Shown: in pieces, positions 1-6,337 of the stretch
Layout of the letters: every line of letters begins with the position of its first letter
Position numbering within the stretch: position 1 is the first letter of the stretch
NCBI GenBank assembly: GCA_023416965.1
Contig: JAEZGJ010000100.1
Coordinates: 1-10,844, forward strand
Source of the DNA: Pseudomonadota bacterium
Lineage (GTDB): Bacteria; Pseudomonadota; Alphaproteobacteria; Rhizobiales; Phreatobacteraceae
Length of the DNA stretch: 10,844 nt
Direction of reading: 5' to 3'
The notes under the pieces: model-generated
The model's input: the letters and a program-made list of their open reading frames with translations, nothing else
Told to the model about the DNA's origin: nothing
Databases searched by the model: none
Made by a program: the position numbers and the translations under genes

Positions 1-2
1 CG

Positions 3-905
3 CCGGCCCTCGCCCAGGCGCCGCCCTCGGCCTTCGGCGGTGCCCGGCCGCCAGCGCCGGGCGGCCTCGTCGGCTGGATCATCGAGCAGCAGGCGCTGTT
101 CTACCGCCAGCTCTCGGCGGCGGTGCGCGGCATCCGCAGCGGCCAGTCGGGAGCAGCCTGGACGCTGGTCTTGCTCTCCTTTCTCTACGGCGTCTTCCAT
201 GCCGCGGGCCCCGGCCACGGGAAGGCGGTGATCTCCTCCTACATCGTCGCCAACGGCGCCACGATCAGGCGCGGCGTAGCGCTGGCGGCTCTGTCCTCCC
301 TCGTCCAGGCGCTGACGGCCATCGCCCTGGTCGGGTTCCTGGCGGCGCTCCTCGGCGTCACCGCCCGCACCATGTCCCGGGTCGTCAACTGGGTGGAGAT
401 CGCCGCCTACGGGCTGATCATCGCCATCGGCCTCAGGCTGACCTGGCAGAAGGGCCGCGCCTTTTTCGCCCGCTTCGCCTCATGGCGGCAGAACCGGCCG
501 GTGCCGGGCATGGCCTGCGACGACAATTGCGTCCACCTGCCGGCGGCCGAGCAGGTGGCGCGCATCCACTCCTGGCGCGAGGCGCTGGCGGTGGTCCTCA
601 GCGTCGGGCTGAGGCCCTGCACCGGCGCCGTGCTCATCCTCGTCTTCGCCCTCTCCCAGGGCATCGTCCAGGCGGGGGTGGCGGCGACCTTCGCCATGGC
701 GGTGGGGACGGCGATCACGGTGGCGGCGATTGCGGCCCTCGCCTCCGGCGCCAAGGGCCTGGCGGTGCGCCTCGCCTCGGCGCGGACCGGCGCCGCGACC
801 CTCGTGCTGAGCGCGGCCGAACTCGTCGCGGCGGCGATCGTGGTCTTCTTCGGGGTCGGCCTCCTGACCGGCTATCTCGTCGTCGAGCGCATGATGCCCT
901 TCTGA
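3..905 (+). CDS. NicO/RcnA-family nickel/cobalt efflux permease, C-terminal part (5' end outside window)
   Basis: The frame is open from base 3 to the TGA at 903-905, giving 300 residues of a larger protein whose start lies upstream. Seen: at least five hydrophobic segments, and the motif HAAGPGHGK at about residues 66-74 of the visible part, in the first segment. Histidines here mark the NicO/RcnA (COG2215) nickel/cobalt exporters. A second family-like motif, GLRPCTGA, is at about residues 202-209 at the start of a long paired hydrophobic region. A cytoplasmic or periplasmic loop with two Cys and two His (about 171-190) lies between them and may bind metal. Known: this family exports Ni2+ and Co2+ through the inner membrane, often next to a DUF1007 gene. 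Substrate preference cannot be read from sequence. The gene converges on gcrA. The GTG at 123 is internal, because similarity-like sequence continues upstream of it. Confidence 0.88.
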   Translation, partial: PALAQAPPSAFGGARPPAPGGLVGWIIEQQALFYRQLSAAVRGIRSGQSGAAWTLVLLSFLYGVFHAAGPGHGKAVISSYIVANGATIRRGVALAALSSLVQALTAIALVGFLAALLGVTARTMSRVVNWVEIAAYGLIIAIGLRLTWQKGRAFFARFASWRQNRPVPGMACDDNCVHLPAAEQVARIHSWREALAVVLSVGLRPCTGAVLILVFALSQGIVQAGVAATFAMAVGTAITVAAIAALASGAKGLAVRLASARTGAATLVLSAAELVAAAIVVFFGVGLLTGYLVVERMMPF

Positions 906-933
906 CGGCGGCCCCGGCGGGTGCCCGGCCTCC

Positions 934-962
934 AAAGAAAAACCCCCTCCTTGCGGAGAGGG
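934..962 (-). terminator. Intrinsic terminator of gcrA
   Basis: Read on the minus strand this is a 7-bp GC stem (944-950 with 955-962, one bulged A at 959) closed by a GCAA tetraloop (a GNRA loop) at 951-954. It is followed at once by TTTTT C TTT (942 down to 934). It lies about 50 nt past the gcrA stop at 1010. The plus-strand side has no comparable T-run, so it mainly serves gcrA rather than the converging exporter gene. Confidence 0.8.
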
Positions 963-1009
963 TCGTTGGTTTGCATCGCTTTTCTGGTTGTGGCGTCTGC
1001 GCCCGGCGC

Positions 1010-1543
1010 TCAGCGCCCGCCGGCCTGCTTGCGGTCGCGGCGGCGGTCGGCCACCGGCTGGTAGGCGATGCGGGCGTGGTAGGCGCAATAGGGGATGCCG
1101 GTGCCGGAGCGGGCGCCGCAATAGCGGAAGTCGTCCTTGCCCGGCTCGCCGATCGGCCAGCGGCAGGAATATTCCTTCAGCTCCATGATGGTGCAGCGCT
1201 CGCCCATCGGGACGACATTGTCGACCTCGGGCAGGCGGGCCACCTCGGTCTCCGGTACCAGGTCCGGCGCCGGCCGCGGCTTGAAGGCGAGGTTGGAGCG
1301 CGAGGCCGGCATGGAGGGGCGCGGCGGCGCCGAGGGCGCGCTGCGGGGAGCCTTGCGGGCGCGGGGGGCGGTGGAGGAGGGCGCCTTGGCGCGGCCCGAC
1401 AGGCCGAGACGGTGGACCTTGCCGATGACGGCGTTGCGGGTCACCTGACCGAGCTCGCCGGCGATCTGGCTGGCGCTCAGTCCGTCGTTCCAGAGCTTCT
1501 TGAGGAGCTCCACCCGCTCGTCGGTCCACTGCAACTGCTGCAT
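1010..1543 (-). CDS. gcrA: GcrA cell-cycle transcriptional regulator
   Basis: The 177-residue product has the two GcrA parts. The N-terminal helix-turn-helix (about residues 5-50) contains WTDERVELLKKLW, GLSASQIAGELG and the very conserved TRNAVIGKVHRLGLSGRAK. A basic, Ala/Pro/Ser-rich linker (about 52-95) follows. The C-terminal domain has C117, C127, C142, C153 and H156 in the pattern CRWPIGEP...FRYCG...PYCAYH. Known from Caulobacter: GcrA binds the housekeeping sigma factor through its C-terminal domain and, with its N-terminal domain, prefers fully methylated GANTC sites made by CcrM. It activates cell-cycle genes. The start is fixed by an excellent ribosome-binding site, GGAGGAGA (complement of 1551-1558), 7 nt before the ATG. 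The gene is single, has its own terminator, and is divergent from the hydrolase at 1945. Its upstream region is crowded with GANTC sites, suggesting control by methylation and possibly by GcrA itself (inference). Confidence 0.95.
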   Translation of the reverse strand: MQQLQWTDERVELLKKLWNDGLSASQIAGELGQVTRNAVIGKVHRLGLSGRAKAPSSTAPRARKAPRSAPSAPPRPSMPASRSNLAFKPRPAPDLVPETEVARLPEVDNVVPMGERCTIMELKEYSCRWPIGEPGKDDFRYCGARSGTGIPYCAYHARIAYQPVADRRRDRKQAGGR

Positions 1544-1580
1544 GTTCCTGTCTCCTCCTGGAAGGCGCCGCGGGCCGCCG

Positions 1581-1847
1581 GAATCCGCAACTCACCGCCG
1601 CCCCGACCGAGGCGTCGCTGCACTGCCGATACCCTTGTCACTAAGGTCCGCCGCACGAGATGTCGTATGCCGACGGCCGGACACTACGCTATCGATTGAA
1701 TCGGCGGCAAGAGTCCGGCGAATCTCGCTGTCGTTTTCCCCAAGCTCGTCGGGCTCTCGGAGAATCCGTCCACAGCTCGCAGGGCGTGTGGCGCACACCG
1801 ATGGTTGAGTCTTACCAAGGCCTTAAGGTGGGTGTTGTTTTTGAGTC
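1581..1847. promoter_or_regulatory. Cluster of seven GANTC (CcrM-type methylation) sites upstream of gcrA
   Basis: GANTC occurs at 1581 (GAATC), 1698 (GAATC), 1711 (GAGTC), 1720 (GAATC), 1762 (GAATC), 1807 (GAGTC) and 1843 (GAGTC). Counting by eye, the rest of the 10.8-kb window has only about six: 2563, 3250, 3420, 7585, 7942 and 10156. GANTC is the CcrM methyltransferase motif in Alphaproteobacteria and the element GcrA recognises. The cluster therefore points to methylation-dependent control of gcrA and/or the divergent hydrolase. No methylation or binding is shown by sequence alone. Confidence 0.65.
1812..1826. promoter_or_regulatory. Possible CtrA binding site (TTAC-N7-TTAA)
   Basis: TTAC (1812-1815), seven bases, then TTAA (1823-1826) matches the CtrA consensus TTAA-N7-TTAA with one mismatch. 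It begins directly after GAGTC 1807-1811. CtrA represses gcrA in Caulobacter, so a site in this region would make sense, but it is about 270 bp from the gcrA start and could instead serve the hydrolase. A one-mismatch match could be chance. Confidence 0.3.
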
Positions 1848-1944
1848 ACTCCTCGCGGGATCTTTTGCCGCCCATCGGCTGCGTGCCGGCCTGCAAGATC
1901 GAAACGGTCCCCGAGCCCGTCCGTTCCCTTCAACCGGTGCCGAC

Positions 1945-2913
1945 ATGCCATTGCCGTACATCGAGAAAGACCTGCATTTCGAAGGGGCGTCCGGTGCGCC
2001 GCTCGCCGGAACTCTGACCCTGCCGGACGCCGGGCACGGCGTACCCGGCCTGCTGCTGATCCAGGGCAGCGGCCCCACCGACAGGGACGGCAACCAGCCG
2101 CCCCAGATCGTCACGGACCTCCTCAAGGACCTGGCGCGGCTCCTGGCGGAATTCGGCATTGCCAGCCTGCGCTGCGACAAGCGCGGCATGGGCGCTGTTG
2201 CCGCGAGCCTGCCGACGGAGCCGGCCGCACTCGCCGACTTCGTGCGCTGGGAGCATTTCGTGGAGGATGCGCGGCTCGCATTCGCACAACTTGCGGCACA
2301 GGAGGGCGTGGACGCACGACGGGTCGGCATTCTCGGCCACAGCGAGGGCGGGCTGATCGCGCTCGACCTCGCCGCGGGCGGTGGCGCGCGGCCGGCCATG
2401 TTGATCCTCGCCGCGACGACGGGCCGTCCCATCGCCGCCGTGCTGCGCGACCAGCTCGCAAGGCTCGGGCGCCGGCAAGGCGCTCCGGGGGCGGCTCTGG
2501 ACGCCCTGCTCGACGAGAACGACCGGATCCTCGCGGGGCTGGCTGCCGGCGCCGGCTATCCCGAGTCCGTGTCGCCCGGGCTCGCGGAGCTCTATCCGCC
2601 CTATCTCCGGCACTACTGGGAGGGGTTTGCCGCCCGCGACCCGGCTGTCCTCGCCTCGCGTTGCGCCTGTCCCGTCCTCGTTCTGGCCGGGAGCGCCGAC
2701 GTTCAGGTGCTGGCGGACCGCGATGTGCCGGCGCTTGCTGCGGCACTGGCCCGGCGCAACGCAGCCGCCCGGCACGCGGTTGAAGTCCTCGCCGATGCCG
2801 GCCACACTCTCAAGGCGGTTGCCGGACCGGCCGATCCAGGCCATGGCGGCGCCCTTCATCCCGGCGTGCGACCGGCGCTCGAGGGCTGGCTCAGGGAGAA
2901 CGCCTGGCTCTGA
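1945..2913 (+). CDS. Alpha/beta hydrolase, EstD-like serine esterase/peptidase-type
   Basis: A 322-residue alpha/beta-hydrolase. The N-terminal strand region ends in QGSGPTDRDGN (about residues 40-50), an oxyanion-hole motif typical of EstD-like bacterial esterases. RCDKRGMG (about 77-83) is the next conserved turn. The nucleophile elbow is GHSEGG with Ser133. The predicted acid is Asp252 in LAGSADVQV and the base is His287 in DAGHTL, so the triad is complete. A cap-like helical insert lies between about residues 165 and 235. There is no signal peptide, so it should act in the cytoplasm on an ester or small amide; the substrate is unknown. I chose the ATG at 1945 because family-like sequence begins there, although no good Shine-Dalgarno precedes it. 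The frame stays open back to 1660, with another in-frame ATG at 1801, but that extension is not protein-like. The gene sits between gcrA and argD, which are often close neighbours in rhizobia (recalled, not checked). Confidence 0.85.
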   Translation: MPLPYIEKDLHFEGASGAPLAGTLTLPDAGHGVPGLLLIQGSGPTDRDGNQPPQIVTDLLKDLARLLAEFGIASLRCDKRGMGAVAASLPTEPAALADFVRWEHFVEDARLAFAQLAAQEGVDARRVGILGHSEGGLIALDLAAGGGARPAMLILAATTGRPIAAVLRDQLARLGRRQGAPGAALDALLDENDRILAGLAAGAGYPESVSPGLAELYPPYLRHYWEGFAARDPAVLASRCACPVLVLAGSADVQVLADRDVPALAAALARRNAAARHAVEVLADAGHTLKAVAGPADPGHGGALHPGVRPALEGWLRENAWL

Positions 2914-3060
2914 AGGGCGCGCCCGTGCCGCCGTCCCGGTTTCGTCACCCCGCGACACTCCCCCGGGAGCATATCCAGACCGCACGGCGGGGTGGTCCGC
3001 GCAATGCCGGGAGCTTCTCCCTGTATAGTGCAGCGCAACACGCCGAGGATGGCGCGATCC

Positions 3061-3089
3061 TTGACTTTCCGCCCCCCCGATCGCATAGA
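3061..3089 (+). promoter_or_regulatory. Sigma70-type promoter of argDF
   Basis: TTGACT (3061-3066) and CATAGA (3084-3089) are separated by exactly 17 bp. This is the best housekeeping-type promoter in the window. Transcription would start near 3096, giving a leader of about 60 nt before argD. The start would fall just before the terminator hairpin at 3099. A second -10-like element, TATAGT at 3024-3029, has no clear -35 partner. Confidence 0.6.
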
Positions 3090-3098
3090 ATTCACCGC

Positions 3099-3125
3099 GC
3101 CGCCCTTCGGGGCGGCCGTTTTTTT
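3099..3125 (+). terminator. Intrinsic terminator in the argD leader (hydrolase terminator or attenuator)
   Basis: A perfect 7-bp stem GCCGCCC/GGGCGGC (3099-3105 with 3110-3116) is closed by a C(TTCG)G tetraloop and followed after CG by seven T (3119-3125). This is textbook Rho-independent form on the plus strand. It lies 185 nt past the hydrolase stop and only 33 nt before argD. No promoter fits between it and argD, so argDF transcripts must read through it. Confidence 0.8.
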
Positions 3126-3141
3126 CTGGGTTTCCGGGAGT

Positions 3142-3158
3142 TTCGACGGGAGGTCGAA
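3142..3158 (+). promoter_or_regulatory. argD ribosome-binding site inside a 6-bp inverted repeat
   Basis: TTCGAC (3142-3147) and GTCGAA (3153-3158) are a perfect inverted repeat whose loop GGGAG (3148-3152) is the Shine-Dalgarno sequence. GGGAGG 3148-3153 lies 5 nt before the GTG start at 3159. In RNA it would form a hairpin ending directly at the start codon with the Shine-Dalgarno exposed in the loop; in DNA it could be an operator half-pair. The strong Shine-Dalgarno is what fixes the argD start. Confidence 0.5.
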
Positions 3159-4355
3159 GTGATCACGCCGCTGATGCCGAACTATGCACGGACCGAACTC
3201 GCCTTCGAGCGGGGCGAGGGCTGCTGGCTGGTGACGGCGGACGGGCGACGAGTCCTCGATTTCGGCGCCGGCATCGCGGTCAACTCCCTCGGCCATTCGC
3301 ACCCGCATCTCGTCGAGGCGCTGGTGCAGCAGGCGCAGAAGGTCTGGCACGTCTCCAACCTGCACAACGTGCCGGAGGCCGAGCGGCTGGCGAAGCGGCT
3401 GATCGAGGCGACCTTCGCGGACTCCGTGCTGTTCTGCAATTCGGGCGCGGAAGCGAACGAAGGCGCCATCAAGATGGCGCGCAAGTACCACGCCGTGCGC
3501 GGCGAGGAGAACCGCTACCGCATCATCACCTTCGAGGGCGCCTTCCACGGCCGCACGCTGGCGACCATCGCGGCCGGCGGCCAGAAGAAGTACCTGGAGG
3601 GCTTCGGCCCGAAGGTCGAGGGCTTCGACCAGGTGCCCTTCGGCGACCGCAAGGCGCTGGAGGCGATGATCGGCCCGGACACGGCGGCGCTGATGATCGA
3701 GCCGATCCAGGGCGAGGGCGGCCTGCGCGAGGTTCCGACCGAGGAGCTGCGCTACCTGCGCGAGCTCTGCGACGCCAATGGCCTGCTGCTCATCTTCGAC
3801 GAGGTGCAGACCGGCGTCGGCCGTACGGGCAAGCTCTTCGCCCATGAATGGGCGGGCGTTTCCCCCGACATCATGGCGATCGCCAAGGGTATCGGCGGCG
3901 GCTTCCCCATGGGCGCCGTGCTGGCGGTGGAGAAATGCGCCGCCGTGTTCACGCCCGGCACCCACGGCACCACGTTCGGCGGCAATCCGCTGGCGGCGGC
4001 GGTGGGCAATGCCGTGCTGGACGTCATCCTCGCCCCGGGCTTCCTGGAAGAGGTGCAGCGCAAGGCCCTCGTCTTCAAGCAGAAGCTCGCCGGGCTCGTC
4101 GACCAGCATCCGAAGGTCTTCGAGAGCGTGCGCGGCGCGGGACTGCTCACCGGCCTCAAATGCGTGGTGCCGAACGGCGAGGTGACTGCCGAGGCGCGCC
4201 GCGAGGGGCTGCTGGTGGTGCCGGCCGGCGACAACGTCATCCGCCTGATCCCGCCGCTCATCGTCTCCGACGCGGAAATCGACCTCGCCGTCGGCATGCT
4301 CGACAAGGCGGCGGCGAGCCTCGAGGCGCAGATGGTCAAGGGAGCGGCCGAGTGA
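3159..4355 (+). CDS. argD: Acetylornithine aminotransferase (class III PLP-dependent)
   Basis: ArgD transfers the amino group of glutamate to N-acetylglutamate semialdehyde to make N-acetylornithine, in cytoplasmic arginine synthesis. Many ArgD enzymes also act as succinyldiaminopimelate aminotransferase. The 398 residues fit the family length. Motifs in order: DFGAGIAVNSLGHSHP (about 35-49); CNSGAEANEGAIKMAR (about 93-108) for phosphate binding; FEGAFHGRT (125-133); EPIQGEGG (181-188); FDEVQTGVGRTG (213-224) with Asp214 for the PLP ring nitrogen; and the Schiff-base lysine Lys243 in AIAKGIGGGFPMGA. The C-terminal VRGAGLLTGL and RLIPPL are also typical. The GTG start is chosen because GGGAGG precedes it by 5 nt and family similarity starts there; the open frame runs back to 2925 without protein-like content. 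It overlaps argF by 4 bp, so the two are translated as a coupled operon. Confidence 0.96.
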   Translation: MITPLMPNYARTELAFERGEGCWLVTADGRRVLDFGAGIAVNSLGHSHPHLVEALVQQAQKVWHVSNLHNVPEAERLAKRLIEATFADSVLFCNSGAEANEGAIKMARKYHAVRGEENRYRIITFEGAFHGRTLATIAAGGQKKYLEGFGPKVEGFDQVPFGDRKALEAMIGPDTAALMIEPIQGEGGLREVPTEELRYLRELCDANGLLLIFDEVQTGVGRTGKLFAHEWAGVSPDIMAIAKGIGGGFPMGAVLAVEKCAAVFTPGTHGTTFGGNPLAAAVGNAVLDVILAPGFLEEVQRKALVFKQKLAGLVDQHPKVFESVRGAGLLTGLKCVVPNGEVTAEARREGLLVVPAGDNVIRLIPPLIVSDAEIDLAVGMLDKAAASLEAQMVKGAAE

Positions 4356-5269
4356 CCCATGCTCCCCGTCATTTCGTCGACCTCGCCGATTTCGGCGGGG
4401 CCGAGCTGAAGGCCATTCTCGACAAGGCAGGCGCGCTCAAGCGCGTCCGCCGCACGCCCGAGGCGGGCAAGCCACTGGCCGGCAAGGTGCTGGCCATGAT
4501 CTTCGAGCGGCCGTCCACCCGCACCCGCGTCTCCTTCGACGTGGGCATGCGCGAGCTCGGCGGGGAGACGATCATGCTCACCGGCGCCGAGATGCAGCTC
4601 GGCCGCGGCGAGACGATCTCCGACACGGCCCGCGTCCTGTCGCGCTATGTCGATGCCATCATGATCCGCATGCTCGACCACAACGCCGTGCGGGAGCTGG
4701 CGGAGGCGGCGACCGTCCCCGTCATCAACGGCCTCACCAAGCTGTCGCATCCGTGCCAGATCATGGCGGACATCATGACCTTCGAGGAGAAGAAGGGATC
4801 GATCCGCGGCAAGACGGTGGCCTGGGCGGGCGACACCAACAACGTGCTGGCCTCCTGGATCCAGGCGGCGCCGCGCTTCGGCTTCAAGCTGAACATCGCC
4901 ACCCCCGAGGAGCTGGCGCCGCGCCGCGAGGTGATCGCGGCGGCCCAGCGCGAGGGCGGCGACGTGTCCTGGACCTCCGATCCCTACCAGGCGGTGGAGC
5001 GCGCGGACTGCGTCGTCACCGATTGCTGGGTGTCGATGGGCGACGAGGATGCCGGACGCCGCCACAACCTCCTCAAGGCATACCAGGTCAACAAGCAACT
5101 GATGAGCGCCGCCAATTCCGACGCCATCTTCATGCATTGCCTGCCGGCCCATCGCGGCGAGGAGGTCACGGACGAGGTCATGGACGGCCCGCAATCCGTG
5201 GTCTTCGACGAGGCCGAGAACCGCCTGCACGCGCAGAAGGGCGTGCTGGCCTGGTGCTTCGGGGTCTAG
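4352..5269 (+). CDS. argF: Ornithine carbamoyltransferase (anabolic)
   Basis: ArgF joins ornithine and carbamoyl phosphate to make citrulline, the step after acetylornithine is deacylated. The 305 residues match the usual length. Signature motifs: FERPSTRTR (51-59) for carbamoyl phosphate; MQLGRGE (81-87); HPCQ (133-136); GDTNNV (160-165), which with the distal DCWVSMG (224-230) binds ornithine; and HCLPAHRGEEV (262-272) with the catalytic Cys263. The GTG start at 4352 overlaps the argD TGA in the arrangement GTGA, and GGGAG at 4340-4344 lies 7 nt upstream, inside argD. Genes in this position in rhizobia are often followed by hslO (recalled). Here the next gene is instead a convergent hydrolase that shares the CTAG stop tetranucleotide. 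Nothing in the sequence suggests the catabolic (arcB) role: no arcA or arcC is nearby. Confidence 0.97.
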   Translation: MTHAPRHFVDLADFGGAELKAILDKAGALKRVRRTPEAGKPLAGKVLAMIFERPSTRTRVSFDVGMRELGGETIMLTGAEMQLGRGETISDTARVLSRYVDAIMIRMLDHNAVRELAEAATVPVINGLTKLSHPCQIMADIMTFEEKKGSIRGKTVAWAGDTNNVLASWIQAAPRFGFKLNIATPEELAPRREVIAAAQREGGDVSWTSDPYQAVERADCVVTDCWVSMGDEDAGRRHNLLKAYQVNKQLMSAANSDAIFMHCLPAHRGEEVTDEVMDGPQSVVFDEAENRLHAQKGVLAWCFGV

Positions 5270-6162
5270 CGCGTGCCGCTCCTCGCCCCGGCGCGGGCGG
5301 GGAGGAGACCGGCTCCGGCTGAACCCGCGGGCGCCTCGGCGGTCGCGGCCCCGCCGCGTGTCAGGGCGCGGCGCAGCAGGCTTTCGGAGGGCTCGGCCCG
5401 ATAGGGCCTGAACCGCCCCTCCGGCTGGGCCAGCCGATCTGCCAGGATCTGGAAGACCAGCGGATTGTGCGGCAGGCCGATATGGCTGCCCGCCACCTCG
5501 ACGCTTTCCGACAAGGGGCCCTGCCGCTCGACGCAGCACTGCCAGGCGCAGATGCCGTCGGTGCGGCTGTAGATGGCCGTGGTGGGAACGGGCGGCGGCA
5601 GCGACAGGCGGCCGCCCATGTGCTCGTCGCAGCCGTCGACGGCGAGGCCCGAGGCCCTTTCGTAGATGCGCCAGGCGCGCGTGGCGCGGGGGGAGCCGGC
5701 AAAGGGGCTGCCGAGGGTGACGACCGATCGCGTCAGCTGCGGGAAGGCCTTGGCGAGCTGGCGGGCATAGATGCCGCCGAGGCTGGTGCCGACGAGGCTG
5801 ACCTTGCGGCCATGGCGGTCGGCAAGGGCGGCAAGCAGCGCCGCGAGATCGGCTTCCAGCGTGCCACGCGGACCCCGGTTCACGCCGAAGCCCCAGCCAT
5901 GGGCGGCATAGCCGAGACCGGAGAGGAAGCGGCGCATCGGAAGCGACGCCCAGTCCGATGACATGAGGCCCGGCAGGACGAGGACGGGATGACCGTCGCC
6001 GGGCGGTGCCTGCCGGAGCGCCCGGCGCATCACGGCGAGCCGCGCGAACTCGCCAAGGGCACGCACCTCCATGGCGAGAAGGCGCAGCGGCGGCGGGGCG
6101 GCCGCCGGGACGGCGGCGGCAGCCGTGGAGGAGCCGGGGCTGGTCTGGTACGCTCTCGTCAT
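5266..6162 (-). CDS. Alpha/beta hydrolase, lipase/PGAP1-like
   Basis: A 298-residue alpha/beta-hydrolase. PVLVLPGLMSSDWA (about residues 59-72) is the oxyanion-hole strand. A GWGFGVNRGP segment (about 89-98) follows, then the nucleophile elbow VGTSLGGIYAR with Ser127. TLGSPFAGS (149-157) is typical of lipase-like members. The acid is Asp202 in SRTDGICAW and the base His227 in AGSHIGLPHNP, so the triad is complete. Both C-terminal motifs recur in this uncharacterised proteobacterial family. The substrate is unknown, and it is not closely related to the hydrolase at 1945. The N-terminus (about 1-27) is Ala/Pro-rich without a clear signal peptide, and the last 30 residues are Ala/Gly/Arg-rich and probably disordered. 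The start is uncertain: ATG 6162 was chosen over ATG 6072, and neither has a strong Shine-Dalgarno. The open frame extends to 6408, but that part overlaps leuC and is not protein-like. Confidence 0.82.
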   Translation of the reverse strand: MTRAYQTSPGSSTAAAAVPAAAPPPLRLLAMEVRALGEFARLAVMRRALRQAPPGDGHPVLVLPGLMSSDWASLPMRRFLSGLGYAAHGWGFGVNRGPRGTLEADLAALLAALADRHGRKVSLVGTSLGGIYARQLAKAFPQLTRSVVTLGSPFAGSPRATRAWRIYERASGLAVDGCDEHMGGRLSLPPPVPTTAIYSRTDGICAWQCCVERQGPLSESVEVAGSHIGLPHNPLVFQILADRLAQPEGRFRPYRAEPSESLLRRALTRGGAATAEAPAGSAGAGLLPARAGARSGTR

Positions 6163-6337
6163 CGGCTTCGCTTTCGGCTGTGTCCTCTGGTGGTGCTCCG
6201 ATGAGGAATGCGCCGCGGCCCGTCCCGGTTCCCACGCACCGCCGCGCGGTCCTGTGGCCCCCGCCGCTTGACGGCTCTTCTCTCCGGAACCATTCAAGGC
6301 TAAGAGACCCGCCACCTTTTCGAACGGGAGGTCCGCC
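6163..6337. promoter_or_regulatory. Divergent 175-bp spacer between the hydrolase and leuC
   Basis: This spacer must hold the promoters of both divergent genes. On the plus strand TTGACG (6268-6273) is a fair -35, but the -10 at the right distance, CATTCA (6291-6296), is poor. I see no leader peptide rich in leucine codons and no attenuator hairpin, so leucine control is not evident. GGGAGG at 6326-6331 is the leuC ribosome-binding site. Confidence 0.35.

Larger units (their letters stand above)
1544..1944. other. 401-bp divergent intergenic region between gcrA and the hydrolase gene
   Basis: There is no convincing gene here. Open frames cross it on both strands, but their products are Arg/Ser-rich without any family motif. 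The stretch is visibly less GC-rich than the flanking genes. It should hold the promoters of gcrA (minus) and the hydrolase (plus). Seven GANTC sites and one CtrA-like box are listed separately. One possible minus-strand promoter is TTGCCG (1710-1705) and TAGTGT (1686-1681) with an 18-bp spacer containing GAATC 1698-1702; the match is only moderate. A GTCCACA element (1768-1774) matches a DnaA box at 6 of 9 positions, which is weak. Confidence 0.6.

Noticed and set aside
480..1699. Long frames on both strands (minus 480-1595, plus 482-1699) over the exporter end and gcrA
   Set aside because: They cross the convergent exporter/gcrA junction and the terminator, and encode Arg/Gly/Ala-rich sequence without family features.
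1660..1944. Upstream extension of the hydrolase to ATG 1660 or ATG 1801
   Set aside because: The added residues are not protein-like, neither start has a Shine-Dalgarno, and the stretch holds the GANTC cluster, which fits a regulatory region better.
2925..3158. Upstream extension of argD to 2925
   Set aside because: It would run through a promoter and a T-run terminator, and ArgD similarity begins only at the GTG 3159, which has a strong Shine-Dalgarno.
1930..4109. Minus-strand frames opposite the hydrolase and argD (1930-2985 and 2856-4109)
   Set aside because: They are antisense shadows of two genes with complete catalytic motifs.
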